DNA of 64,000 nt. Source: Winogradskyella marincola. GTDB taxonomy: Bacteria; Bacteroidota; Bacteroidia; Flavobacteriales; Flavobacteriaceae. The stretch covers positions 228,651 through 292,650 of the forward strand of contig NZ_JARSBN010000005.1 of NCBI RefSeq assembly GCF_029624125.1, written 5' to 3'. Below the pieces are notes generated by a model. The model saw nothing but the letters and a program-made list of their open reading frames with translations. It was not told the DNA's origin and did no database searches. A program made the translations under genes and the position numbers. This document shows, piece by piece, positions 1 to 8,251 of the stretch. Positions within the stretch are counted from its first letter, which is position 1. Every line of letters begins with the position of its first letter.

Positions 1-1
1 T

Positions 2-721
2 AAAGGCTTAGAAACTTTATTAAAAATGGAAAGCGATTGGATAAAACCAGGTCTTGGCAACTCATTATATATTCGTCCTTTTGTTATTGCTACTGAGCCT
101 GCGATCTCAGCATCACCAGCAGCAACTTACAGATTTATGATTATTTGCTCGCCAGCAAAAGCTTATTATAACAAGCCAGTACGTGTATTGTTTGCTGAAA
201 AATTTAGTCGTTCTGCTGATGGCGGAGTTGGTTTTGCAAAAGCTGCCGGAAACTATGCTGCACAGTTTTACCCAACTGGATTGGCTCAGAAAAAAGGTTT
301 TGACCAAATTATCTGGACAGATGCTTCTACGCATAAGTATCTAGAAGAAGCTGGTACAATGAATATATTCTTTAGAATTGGCGATAAACTTATCACTGCT
401 CCTACTAGCGATAGAATTTTAGATGGTGTAACACGTAAAAGTGTTTTACAACTTGCTGAAGATCTTGGTATAGATTACGAAGTAAGACCTGTAAGCGTAA
501 AAGAAATTAAAGATGCTGCTGAAGCAGGAAATTTAAAAGAGATATTTGGTGCTGGAACTGCAGCGGTTATTAGTCCTGTTTCTGCTTTTGAACATGCTGA
601 CGATGTTTTTGAAATTCCTCAGCAAGAAAACTCATATGCTTCTCTTTTTAAGAAGACACTCACACATATACAACACAATTTATCTGAAGATAAACATAGT
701 TGGAGACACGAAGTAAAATAA
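2..721 (+). CDS. ilvE: branched-chain amino acid aminotransferase, C-terminal part
   Basis: PLP-dependent transaminase that interconverts Leu, Ile and Val with their 2-keto acids in the cytoplasm. The gene enters the window already open; the reading frame runs from base 2 with no stop, and the Met at 26 is internal. The PLP-binding Lys is visible in GFAKAAGNYAAQ (codon 239-241), followed by the family motif EEAGTMNIFF and the C-terminal GAGTAAVISP. These match the type II (longer) BCAT group of class IV aminotransferases. About the last 240 of roughly 350 residues are present. A strong hairpin terminator follows directly. Identity is secure; only the N-terminus is missing. Confidence 0.95.
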   Translation, partial: KGLETLLKMESDWIKPGLGNSLYIRPFVIATEPAISASPAATYRFMIICSPAKAYYNKPVRVLFAEKFSRSADGGVGFAKAAGNYAAQFYPTGLAQKKGFDQIIWTDASTHKYLEEAGTMNIFFRIGDKLITAPTSDRILDGVTRKSVLQLAEDLGIDYEVRPVSVKEIKDAAEAGNLKEIFGAGTAAVISPVSAFEHADDVFEIPQQENSYASLFKKTLTHIQHNLSEDKHSWRHEVK

Positions 722-753
722 AAAAAGCAGCCAGTTGGCTGCTTTTTTTTATT
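722..753. terminator. bidirectional intrinsic terminator between convergent genes
   Basis: The inverted repeat AGCAGCCA/TGGCTGCT has A-runs on the left and eight T on the right. It lies between the stop codons of ilvE (+) and the MazG-like gene (-) and can serve both strands. Confidence 0.85.
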
Positions 754-1140
754 TTATGATTCTAGAATATCCTGTATGTTTGGTTTAAAGTAATTTGGGC
801 CTTTTAACACTTTACCGTCTTCTCTATAAATAGGCTCTCCATCCTCGCCTAGTTTACTCATATTACTTCTTTGAATTTCTTCAAAAACTTCCTCAATTTT
901 ATACTGTAACCCATGCTCTATAATTGTACCACAAAGAATATAAAGCATATCGCCTAAGGCATCTGCAACTTCTACTAAATCATTATTATTAGCGGCTTCT
1001 AAATATTCTTCATTTTCCTCTCGCATTAACTTGTAACGCAGCATATTTTTATCTAATCCTAAATCTGCTTTTGGTGTCTCTCTGTGTCCTATTTTAAAAG
1101 CGGTATGAAATGCTTTTACAGCATTAATTTTGTCTTGCAT
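754..1140 (-). CDS. MazG-like nucleotide pyrophosphohydrolase
   Basis: Predicted all-alpha NTP pyrophosphohydrolase (MazG/phosphoribosyl-ATP pyrophosphatase-like superfamily) that would hydrolyse nucleoside triphosphates to monophosphate and PPi. The family's metal-binding pattern is visible: REENEEYLEA (ExxE) around residue 41, then EVADALGDMLYIL (ExxD) around 57. The length of 128 residues is normal for the single-domain type. It converges on ilvE and has no obvious partner. The true substrate cannot be read from sequence; house-cleaning of non-canonical nucleotides is an inference from the family. Confidence 0.8.
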   Translation of the reverse strand: MQDKINAVKAFHTAFKIGHRETPKADLGLDKNMLRYKLMREENEEYLEAANNNDLVEVADALGDMLYILCGTIIEHGLQYKIEEVFEEIQRSNMSKLGEDGEPIYREDGKVLKGPNYFKPNIQDILES

Positions 1141-1248
1141 ATTATATAAAAACTAAGGTTGTTATTTTTTTTGAAGTTTATAATAGTGAAGAGCTTTAAT
1201 GTGATGTTTTTGCTCTAATTTTAATTATTTTTGTATAAAAATACGCTA

Positions 1249-1434
1249 ATGTTTACAACTGGTCAACTGATTTTTGGGATATTATTCTTTATAGCTTTCG
1301 TTATAGCTGTAGGCTACCAATATCGTAAAGACTTAAAAATTCACAAAGTCTATTACAAAGGAACAATCTGGGTTCTTATTGCTTTCATTGGCTTTATAGG
1401 CATGATTGCCGCAGTTAAGTTTCTTTTGATGTAG
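1249..1434 (+). CDS. small two-helix membrane protein
   Basis: A protein of about 61 residues with two hydrophobic segments (about 6-22 and 39-58) separated by a basic stretch YQYRKDLKIHK. I do not recognise a named family. A TTG at 1231 would extend it by six residues, but that codon overlaps a TATTTTTG box (1226-1233) that fits the Bacteroidota -7 consensus, so I favour the ATG at 1249. It stands alone between the MazG-like gene and a tiny downstream ORF. Function is unknown. Confidence 0.6.
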   Translation: MFTTGQLIFGILFFIAFVIAVGYQYRKDLKIHKVYYKGTIWVLIAFIGFIGMIAAVKFLLM

Positions 1435-1514
1435 CTTTTTATACTTCACTTCTTTTTTAACATTTTATCTACTAGGTGTTTTTAACTCTAGGCTGTTATA
1501 TTAAAAAAGAAACT

Positions 1515-1601
1515 ATGATAATTTTATACTCTATTTTAATTCTGTTAGTAATAAACGGACTTCTATTATTTTTTAGTACAAACAAAAAGCAGCCCAAATA
1601 G
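1515..1601 (+). CDS. possible 28-residue membrane microprotein
   Basis: ATG at 1515 opens a 28-codon frame. Residues 1-20 form one continuous hydrophobic helix and the tail is basic (TNKKQPK). The stop codon lies inside the loop of the terminator hairpin that follows, so the ORF and the terminator overlap. There is no family match I can name. It could be a real microprotein or a chance ORF in the 3' region of the preceding small membrane gene. Confidence 0.35.
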   Translation: MIILYSILILLVINGLLLFFSTNKKQPK

Positions 1602-1611
1602 GCTGCTTTTA
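1583..1611. terminator. intrinsic terminator, convergent
   Basis: AAAAGCAGCC and GGCTGCTTTT pair around a six-base loop (CAAATA). It lies between rightward small ORFs and the leftward M49 peptidase gene, and the A/T flanks permit use in both directions. Confidence 0.75.
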
Positions 1612-1633
1612 AAATCTCAGTACAAACGTATAT

Positions 1634-3673
1634 TTAGTTTACTTCTGGTAAAAAGTTATACGTTTTGCTATACTCTAACATTTGCTCTGGGAATCCTACT
1701 GGCTGCGTTACTTTAATGGCAGTAATTTCACCGTTTTCATCCATCTCTGGTACTAAAACAGGATTTACAAAACCACTGTAAGGTGGATCTGGATAAGCTT
1801 CGTTACGCTTTAAAACTTCTGCGTGAATTGCTTGATCTACCTTAACTCCATAACCTTCTACTAAAGCTTCAACAGCAGCATAATCTCCTTCAGATTTAAT
1901 ACGCTGTGTTTCTCTTAATAACTGACCAAAAAGTTCATGTAACTTATCGTAATCATTAATATTAAAATATGTTTTTCCATCTCTGGTAACCTTTTCAATA
2001 ACGTTGTCTGCTTTTCCTTTTTCGAATACCCAAGCAGAAACCCATTGACGGTTTCTCATATGTGCTTCCTCTACGTCGTCACCTAAATTCAAACGAACTA
2101 GCTGAGTCATAAGTCCATTTCTTATGTAACCATCGTAAGCTGCTTTTCCTACAGATTTCCAATCGTCAACTAATCCTAAATCTTGAAGTTTAGAATCGTA
2201 TAAATAATATAAACCTACTAAATCTGCACGTCCTTCTTCTAGAGTAGATGCATAGTTCTTTAATGTTTCTTTAGTCTCTCCTACTCCAGGATTTAACTGA
2301 CCAGATGCATGACCTATAACTTCGTGCAATGCTGTGTGAAGCTTGTCTGCTAATTGCCCATACTTTTCTTCAAGTTGTAACTCTTCTTCATCGTGTACAA
2401 ACTCTTTTAAACGACCAGAACCTTTTGAATTTGCATAAGCTTCAATAATGTTACCTAGAGATACAGATTTACTTCCAACTTCCTTTCTAATCCAGTTGGC
2501 ATTTGGTAAGTTAACACCAATTGGAGTACTTGGTGATGCATCACCTGCTTCACCAGCAACAGCAACTACTTTGTACGTAACACCTACTACACTATCCTTT
2601 TTGTGCTCATCCATTAAAGGAGAATTATCTTCAAACCACTGCGCGTTATCCGATAACACTTTCATTCTTTTAGACATTTCAAAATCATTGATTTGTACAA
2701 TTGTCTCATAAGAACCTCTGTATCCTAATGGATCGTTATATACTTCAATAAAACTATTAATGTAATCTACATTACCTTCGGTAGCTGCTGTCCAAGCAAC
2801 ATTGTAATCATCCCAGGTTTGTAAATCTCCAGTTTTATAATACTGAATTAATAATCCTAATGCATCTCCTTGTGCTTTGTTTTCTGCAACACCTTGTGCT
2901 TTTTCTAACCACTTAACGATTTCATCTATTGCAGAACCGTAAAGCCCTCCAGATTTATATACACGCTCTTTTAATACACCATCTTCCTTTACTAACTGTG
3001 AGTTTAACCCATAAGATAAAGGCTGGTTAGGATTTGGTGATTTTTTTGCTGCATAGAATTTTTCTACATCAGCATTAGTAACATTTGGTCCGTAAAAATT
3101 TACCGCAGATAATGCAACGTTGTCTACACCTTTAGCTTGATTTACTTTCTTAGAATCCTCATCATTAAAGATCACATCAAAAGCAACACCATCTAATTTG
3201 GTGCTTGTTACTTTTAATAATTCATTTAAGTAATCTTTAGAAAACGTAGGCTTTAACTTGTCGTTAGAATAGTGATGATGAATACCATTACTAAACCAAA
3301 CACGTTTTAAGTATTCTTCAAAAGCCATCCAATCTTTAGAAGTTTTATCTCCAGAATAGTTACTGTAAACGTTCTCTAAAGCTTTACGGATTTTAAGGTT
3401 GTGTCTGTAGTTTTGATCCCACATGATGTCACGACCTGCTAAACCAGCTTGAGTTAAATAGTACACTAATTTCTGTTCTTTTAGACTTAAATTATCCCAT
3501 CCAGAAATTTGATAACGTAAGATTTTAATGTCGGCAAATTGCTCTACATTAAAATCAAATTCTCCTGCTACTTTTTCTGTAGTATCGTCCTTTACTGGCT
3601 CTTTACTGTCATTTTTACAAGACCAAGCAAAAACCGCTATAAAGCAAATTGCAAATATTGATTTTAAGTTCAT
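1634..3673 (-). CDS. dipeptidyl peptidase III-type metallopeptidase (family M49), lipoprotein
   Basis: Zinc peptidase expected to release dipeptides from peptide N-termini. The M49 zinc motif HExxGH appears as HEVIGH at residues 450-455, and the second motif EExRA(D/E) as EEGRAD at 479-484. Counting from the Met I chose, the N-terminus is a lipoprotein signal with lipobox-like AWSC near residue 18, so the protein is probably exported and lipid-anchored. A TTG start further upstream (3724) would add 17 residues in front of the signal peptide and is unlikely. The size of about 679 residues fits the family. Bacteroidota members are often mislabelled as dihydrofolate reductase, which this is not. 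It stands alone, convergent with small ORFs. Confidence 0.9.
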   Translation of the reverse strand: MNLKSIFAICFIAVFAWSCKNDSKEPVKDDTTEKVAGEFDFNVEQFADIKILRYQISGWDNLSLKEQKLVYYLTQAGLAGRDIMWDQNYRHNLKIRKALENVYSNYSGDKTSKDWMAFEEYLKRVWFSNGIHHHYSNDKLKPTFSKDYLNELLKVTSTKLDGVAFDVIFNDEDSKKVNQAKGVDNVALSAVNFYGPNVTNADVEKFYAAKKSPNPNQPLSYGLNSQLVKEDGVLKERVYKSGGLYGSAIDEIVKWLEKAQGVAENKAQGDALGLLIQYYKTGDLQTWDDYNVAWTAATEGNVDYINSFIEVYNDPLGYRGSYETIVQINDFEMSKRMKVLSDNAQWFEDNSPLMDEHKKDSVVGVTYKVVAVAGEAGDASPSTPIGVNLPNANWIRKEVGSKSVSLGNIIEAYANSKGSGRLKEFVHDEEELQLEEKYGQLADKLHTALHEVIGHASGQLNPGVGETKETLKNYASTLEEGRADLVGLYYLYDSKLQDLGLVDDWKSVGKAAYDGYIRNGLMTQLVRLNLGDDVEEAHMRNRQWVSAWVFEKGKADNVIEKVTRDGKTYFNINDYDKLHELFGQLLRETQRIKSEGDYAAVEALVEGYGVKVDQAIHAEVLKRNEAYPDPPYSGFVNPVLVPEMDENGEITAIKVTQPVGFPEQMLEYSKTYNFLPEVN

Positions 3674-3760
3674 ATTATAAGTTAGTTTTTTTGAATTCTC
3701 ACAAATGTAACACTTATAAGACAAATTACTATCTTTGGATAACTACTAAATAAAACTAAA

Positions 3761-4774
3761 ATGAAGGCTCTAAAATATATACTGTTACTGCTCCTTATTC
3801 TATTTATTGGATTATCAATATACATTGCAGTACAACCAAATTCTTTTGAAGTTACGCGAACCCGAAACATAAAAGCTCCTCAAGAAGTACTGTATAATAA
3901 AATTATAGATTTTGAAACTTGGAAAGACTGGTCGTCTTGGATTGAAGCGGATCCTGAAATGAAACTAACCTTCCCTGAAAAACACGAAGGTGTAGGTGGC
4001 TCATATTCTTGGGAAGATAAAGATGGTGTTGGCACTATGACAACTGTTGCGGCCAATCCTCACAATTCTATTACCCAAGAAATGCAGATTGCTGAATTTC
4101 CTAAATCTGATGTATCCTGGAAACTGGAACCTAAAGAAGATGGCTCTACAGATGTAACCTGGTCTATCTCTGGAAAAAATCTACCCTTTGGTTTTAAACT
4201 TGTTTCCACTCTTATGGGAGGTATGGAAAAACTAATTGGTCCTAATTATGAACGTAGTTTAGAAAAATTAGATAGCATTACACAAGAAGATATGAAGCGT
4301 TTTGAAGTCACAATAAATGGCGTCACTGAATATGGTGGTGGCTACTACCTATACAAAACGACTAATGCCAATTCTCAAAACATTAGTGCTAAAATGGGCG
4401 AAAATTTTGGTGCCATTATGATGTTTATGGGTAAAAATGGTATAAAACAATCTGGAATGCCACTAACAGTATACAACGATATGAGTTCTACTGATGTAAT
4501 AATGAGTAATGGAATTCCTGTAAAAGAAAAAATCGTATTACCAGAAGGTTCTGATGTTTCTATTAACTTCATTCCGAATATAAAAGTTTTAAAAACTACT
4601 TTTAAAGGTAACTACACCAATTTACCTAAGGCCTGGGAAGCTACTATGAAGCATTTAGCAGAAAACAATTTAGAACAATCTGAAGAAAAGCCTTTTGAAA
4701 TCTACACCACTGACCCAGGAAATTATCCAAATCCCGCAGATTGGGTTACCGAAATCTACATTCCTATAAAATAG
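3761..4774 (+). CDS. SRPBCC-domain protein with GyrI-like effector-binding domain
   Basis: One N-terminal membrane helix (residues 4-23) is followed by a polyketide-cyclase/SRPBCC-like ligand pocket domain (about 30-175, FETWKDWSSW near the start) and a C-terminal GyrI/AraC-effector-binding domain (about 180-337, ending in a WVTEIYIPI strand). Proteins with this architecture are common in Bacteroidota. They probably bind small hydrophobic ligands at the membrane, but no ligand is known to me. The stop codon is directly followed by the crcB start, so the two genes are co-transcribed. Confidence 0.75.
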   Translation: MKALKYILLLLLILFIGLSIYIAVQPNSFEVTRTRNIKAPQEVLYNKIIDFETWKDWSSWIEADPEMKLTFPEKHEGVGGSYSWEDKDGVGTMTTVAANPHNSITQEMQIAEFPKSDVSWKLEPKEDGSTDVTWSISGKNLPFGFKLVSTLMGGMEKLIGPNYERSLEKLDSITQEDMKRFEVTINGVTEYGGGYYLYKTTNANSQNISAKMGENFGAIMMFMGKNGIKQSGMPLTVYNDMSSTDVIMSNGIPVKEKIVLPEGSDVSINFIPNIKVLKTTFKGNYTNLPKAWEATMKHLAENNLEQSEEKPFEIYTTDPGNYPNPADWVTEIYIPIK

Positions 4775-5140
4775 ATGAAACAACTCATTCTCGTTTTTAT
4801 TGGTGGTGGATTTGGAAGTACACTTCGTTACCTCATAGGAAAATGGCTAAACAGTAACCAAACAGGTATTCCTTACGGTACTTTTGCCGCCAACATTATT
4901 GGTAGTTTATTAATTGGGATTATCCTTGGGCTTGCTGCCAAAAATGATAGTCTTACACAAAACCAAACCTTGCTACTTGCAACCGGTTTTTGTGGTGGTT
5001 TTACCACATTTTCAACCTTTGCTTATGAGAATCATGTGTTTTTAAAATCAGGCGATTTTATGACTTTTGCGATTTATACTATTGCTAGTTTTATTGTTGG
5101 CTTTTTAGCTGTGTTCTTAGGAATGTATTTGGTTAAGTAA
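4775..5140 (+). CDS. crcB: fluoride ion channel CrcB/Fluc
   Basis: Small dual-topology membrane protein that exports toxic fluoride. It has four hydrophobic segments in 121 residues. Family motifs are visible: GGGFGSTLRY at the N-terminus, GTFAANIIGS in helix 2 and GFCGGFTTFSTF in helix 3, the Phe/Thr/Ser motif that lines the pore and binds the central Na+. The start abuts the stop of the SRPBCC gene with no gap. I see no fluoride riboswitch in front of that gene. Confidence 0.95.
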   Translation: MKQLILVFIGGGFGSTLRYLIGKWLNSNQTGIPYGTFAANIIGSLLIGIILGLAAKNDSLTQNQTLLLATGFCGGFTTFSTFAYENHVFLKSGDFMTFAIYTIASFIVGFLAVFLGMYLVK

Positions 5141-5153
5141 AAACCCATCTAAA

Positions 5154-5173
5154 TCTTCCCAAAGGGAAGACTT
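5154..5173. repeat. palindromic intergenic repeat / terminator-like hairpin
   Basis: TCTTCCC and GGGAAGA pair around AAA, followed by CTTT. From memory, elements of this look are common between convergent genes in Flavobacteriaceae. It separates crcB (+) from the DUF1684 gene (-) and may act as a terminator. Confidence 0.5.
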
Positions 5174-5196
5174 TAAATACTGGCTTAGAACATAGT

Positions 5197-5796
5197 TTAC
5201 TTCTTAAAAGCCTTTACTCCTGCTTCAACTTTTAGTGGCAAATAATTTTCCCTAGGTACAATTGGACAAGAATACTTTTCGTTATATGCACAATAAGGAT
5301 TATAAGCTTTGTTGAAATCTATTTCTATTTCATTTTCCTCAGGAATTCTTAAATCAATATAGCGTCCTCCTCCATAAGTTGTGTCGCCATTAGTATCATC
5401 TAAAAAAGGTAAAAACAAATAATCTTCATAGCCTTCAGTAGTCATTAATTCTTTACCTTGATACACATTTAATTGAAAACTCTGCCCTTTCAACTCAAAC
5501 GTTAGAATACCAAACACACGTTCTTCAGACTCTCTACTTGTAGTTGTTTTCATTTTAAACCACTTTGTTTCAGGTGTTCTCTTCAACACGGCTTTTACAA
5601 CAAAAGTGCTATCAAATTTGAAAAAATCTAAACCTTTAAACTTTTTTAAATCTTTTTTCTTTAATGGCGACTTACTAGCATCTTTAAAATCAGCATTCAT
5701 TTCTTTTTGCCATTCAGTTTCACCACTTAATGCTTGCTTGTCTTGTGCACATGCAACTGTACACACCAATAAAAAAATTAAAAAAAAGTTTTTCAT
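5197..5796 (-). CDS. DUF1684 family exported protein
   Basis: A protein of about 199 residues with a signal peptide ending in CTVACAQ, either cleaved or a lipoprotein. The body carries the DUF1684 pattern: KWFKMKTTT, an LTFELKGQSFQLNVYQ strand pair, and the conserved C-terminal FNKAYNPYCAYNEKYSCPIVP. The function of DUF1684 is not established. I chose the Met at 5796 because it starts the signal peptide; an upstream TTG (5817) would put seven residues before it. It runs convergent to crcB. Confidence 0.8.
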   Translation of the reverse strand: MKNFFLIFLLVCTVACAQDKQALSGETEWQKEMNADFKDASKSPLKKKDLKKFKGLDFFKFDSTFVVKAVLKRTPETKWFKMKTTTSRESEERVFGILTFELKGQSFQLNVYQGKELMTTEGYEDYLFLPFLDDTNGDTTYGGGRYIDLRIPEENEIEIDFNKAYNPYCAYNEKYSCPIVPRENYLPLKVEAGVKAFKK

Positions 5797-5842
5797 CATT
5801 AAATATTTAAAACCCAAAAATACAACTTATCAAATTTTATTG

Positions 5843-5850
5843 TAGCTTTG
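5843..5850 (+). promoter_or_regulatory. predicted -7 promoter box TAGCTTTG
   Basis: Exact match to the Bacteroidota -7 consensus TAnnTTTG, in the right place to start a leader RNA that ends at the hairpin 5981-6006. No good -33 TTTG is seen. No other TAnnTTTG box is visible between here and the MFS start at 6031. Confidence 0.45.
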
Positions 5851-5872
5851 ATTCAAGTTATTAAAAAATAAT

Positions 5873-5950
5873 ATGTTAACAGTTTATAGATATACCAAAC
5901 AAACCTGGACAATTTCTTCGGAAATCATTCGGACGTATTATCTATTGTAG
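5873..5950 (+). CDS. possible leader peptide (25 aa) before the MFS gene
   Basis: ATG at 5873 opens a 25-codon frame rich in aromatic residues (YRY near the start, W, then YY near the end). It lies inside the leader between the -7 box and the terminator hairpin. It spans a C(TTCG)G hairpin (5912-5925) and a TCGGAC segment (5929-5934) that could pair with the terminator's left arm. The layout resembles translation-coupled attenuators of efflux genes; this is inference only. Confidence 0.3.
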   Translation: MLTVYRYTKQTWTISSEIIRTYYLL

Positions 5951-5980
5951 CTATTCCTATATACTATTAAACAATATTTA

Positions 5981-6010
5981 AAAGTCCGACGTAACCGTCG
6001 GACTTTTTAT
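5981..6010 (+). terminator. intrinsic terminator 21 bases before the MFS start (possible attenuator)
   Basis: A perfect 11-bp stem, AAAGTCCGACG with CGTCGGACTTT, closes on TAAC and runs into a T-tract. No recognised plus-strand gene precedes it, so it ends either an unannotated small RNA or the leader of the transporter gene. Confidence 0.8.
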
Positions 6011-6030
6011 TTTTATATCAATCAACCAAA

Positions 6031-7242
6031 ATGAAAACATTATTCAACAATTACTTTAAAACCTTTAATGGTTTATCTAATGAAGTTTGGTGGCTTGCGC
6101 TCATTACATTTATTAATCGTGCAGGTACAATGGTCATTCCGTTTTTAACCTTATATCTCGAAGAAGACAAAAGTTTATCATTATCACAAATCAGTTGGGT
6201 AATGAGTGCTTTTGGACTTGGCTCTGTTGCTGGTACGTGGATTGGCGGAAAACTTACTGACTCTATTGGCTACTACAAGGTTATGGTAAGAAGTCTTTTT
6301 AGTACTGGTATCTTATTTATTGCTTTACAGTTTTTAGACACTTTTGCAGGTATTTGCTTAGCTATATTTTTTGTTATGCTTGTTGCAGACACCTTTAGAC
6401 CTGCAATGTTTGTGGCCATGAGCGTATACAGCAAACCAGAAAACAAAACACGCTCTGTAACATTGATAAGACTTGCTATAAACCTTGGTTTTTCGGCTGG
6501 GCCTGCTGTTGGTGGATTAATCATTTCCACAATGGGTTATGGTGGTTTATTCTGGGTAGATGGTGTTACTTGTATATTGGCAACACTGTTATTGATTTCT
6601 GTTTTAAATCCTAGAAAAGCAAAACCATTAGACGAAACTAAAGTTGAAAACCCAGAATCTGTATACAGCGACAAACCGTTTTGGGTGTTTTTTGTAGCTA
6701 TGGTAATTTTTGGTATAGTATTCTTACAGTATTTTTCTACAATGCCTTTGTATTACAAAGAAGTACACACGTTAACACCTGTTGAAATTGGATTGCTTTT
6801 AGGTTTAAATGGCTTGTTCATTTTTTTATTAGAGATGCCATTAATCCATTGGTTAGAGCAGTTAAAACGTTCAAAAATTGGCTTAACCTTATTCGGGTTA
6901 TTACTTACAGCGATTAGCTTTTTGGTCATTAACCTAACCTCGTGGACTGGCATATTGGTTATTGGTATTTTATTTATGACTGTTGGCGAGATGATTGCCT
7001 TTCCGTTTTCTAACGCATTTGCAATGGAACGTGCCAAAAAAGGAAAGCAAGGCGAGTATCTTTCTATGTACGTAATGACATTTTCCATTGCGCACATTTT
7101 TGGGCATAATATTGGTCTAAGATTGGTTGATAATTTAGGGTACGACACTACTTGGTTTATTATGTTAGCACTTAGTTTTGTTGGTGTTTTATTACTATTA
7201 TATTTAAAAAGAATGTTAATAAAAGAACGTAATTTGAGTTAA
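6031..7242 (+). CDS. MFS family transporter
   Basis: Major facilitator superfamily permease of 403 residues with about twelve hydrophobic segments. The cytoplasmic loop between helices 2 and 3 carries the motif-A-like GGKLTDSIGYYKVM. The overall look fits drug/metabolite exporters of the MdtH/YfcJ kind, so efflux is the likeliest role; substrate unknown. The only nearby upstream promoter-like box lies before a terminator hairpin, so expression may depend on readthrough. A YpdA-like gene follows after 31 bases and may share its transcript. Confidence 0.8.
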   Translation: MKTLFNNYFKTFNGLSNEVWWLALITFINRAGTMVIPFLTLYLEEDKSLSLSQISWVMSAFGLGSVAGTWIGGKLTDSIGYYKVMVRSLFSTGILFIALQFLDTFAGICLAIFFVMLVADTFRPAMFVAMSVYSKPENKTRSVTLIRLAINLGFSAGPAVGGLIISTMGYGGLFWVDGVTCILATLLLISVLNPRKAKPLDETKVENPESVYSDKPFWVFFVAMVIFGIVFLQYFSTMPLYYKEVHTLTPVEIGLLLGLNGLFIFLLEMPLIHWLEQLKRSKIGLTLFGLLLTAISFLVINLTSWTGILVIGILFMTVGEMIAFPFSNAFAMERAKKGKQGEYLSMYVMTFSIAHIFGHNIGLRLVDNLGYDTTWFIMLALSFVGVLLLLYLKRMLIKERNLS

Positions 7243-7273
7243 AATTTCGAATTGCGTTACCTTTATAAAACCT

Positions 7274-8251
7274 ATGAAAAAAACAGATTTAGACATCATA
7301 ATTATTGGCGCAGGACCTATTGGGATTGCCTGCGCCTTAGAATGTAAAAAACATAACTGGAACTACGCTGTCATTGAAAAAGGCGCATTAACCAATTCAC
7401 TTTTTAATTATCCTTTGAATATGACCTTTTTTTCAACTTCTGAAAAGCTGGAAATTGACGATATTCCTTTTATAAGCAACAATCCTAAACCAACCAGAAA
7501 CGAAGCTTTAGAGTACTACCGAAGAGTGGCAACCTCAAATCAATTAAACATTAAATTGTATGAAGAAGTAGCAACTATTAACAAGGTTGAAAATCATTTT
7601 GAAGTCATTACCAGCAAAAGCCATTACAAAGCAAAAAAAGTCATTATAGCGACTGGGTTTTATGACATACCAAACTTGCTGAATGTACCTGGCGAAGATT
7701 TGCCAAAAGTGTTTCATTATTACAAGGAAGCACATCCTTTTACTTTGCAAAATATTGCTGTTGTTGGTGCCAGTAATTCGTCTGTAGATGCGGCTTTAGA
7801 AATATACCGCAAAGGTGGAAATGTTACAATGATTGTTCGAGGCGAAAGTATTGGCGAGCGTGTAAAATATTGGGTAAGACCAGATATTATCAACCGAATT
7901 GAAGAGGGCAGCATTAAAGCCTATTTTAATTCTGAAATTATTAAAATTGAAAAACATCAGATTACTGTCAAAACACCTGATGGCGAAATCATTTTACCAA
8001 ACGATTATGTCGTGGCTTTAACGGGTTACCAACCTAATTTTAAGTTTTTGAATAAAGCAGGAATTGAATTTTCTAAAGACGAACGTCATATTCCCTTCTA
8101 CGACGACAAAACAATGGAATCTAATATAAAAGGGTTGTATCTCGCAGGTGTAATTTGTGGTGGAATGGAAACGCACAAATGGTTTATTGAAAACTCTCGC
8201 ATTCACGCTAAAATGATTGCAGAGCATATCAAATTAAAACAAAAACTATGA
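7274..8251 (+). CDS. YpdA family flavoprotein, putative bacillithiol disulfide reductase
   Basis: Two-dinucleotide-binding-domain oxidoreductase. The FAD-binding motif GAGPIG lies at residues 12-17 and the NADPH-binding motif VVGASNSSVDAA around 158. TGFYDIPNLLNVPGED is typical of the YpdA group, and no CxxC redox pair is present, also typical. YpdA enzymes recycle bacillithiol disulfide in Bacillota; Bacteroidota have related genes. The stop overlaps the next start by four bases (ATGA), so translation is coupled to the downstream helical protein. Confidence 0.85.
   Translation: MKKTDLDIIIIGAGPIGIACALECKKHNWNYAVIEKGALTNSLFNYPLNMTFFSTSEKLEIDDIPFISNNPKPTRNEALEYYRRVATSNQLNIKLYEEVATINKVENHFEVITSKSHYKAKKVIIATGFYDIPNLLNVPGEDLPKVFHYYKEAHPFTLQNIAVVGASNSSVDAALEIYRKGGNVTMIVRGESIGERVKYWVRPDIINRIEEGSIKAYFNSEIIKIEKHQITVKTPDGEIILPNDYVVALTGYQPNFKFLNKAGIEFSKDERHIPFYDDKTMESNIKGLYLAGVICGGMETHKWFIENSRIHAKMIAEHIKLKQKL

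Noticed and set aside
3674..3724. N-terminal extension of the M49 peptidase from a TTG start
   Set aside because: It would bury the lipoprotein signal peptide; the Met at 3673 gives a normal exported N-terminus.
4700..4775. Fluoride riboswitch for crcB
   Set aside because: crcB starts immediately after the previous stop codon, and I see no aptamer-like leader before the first gene of the pair.
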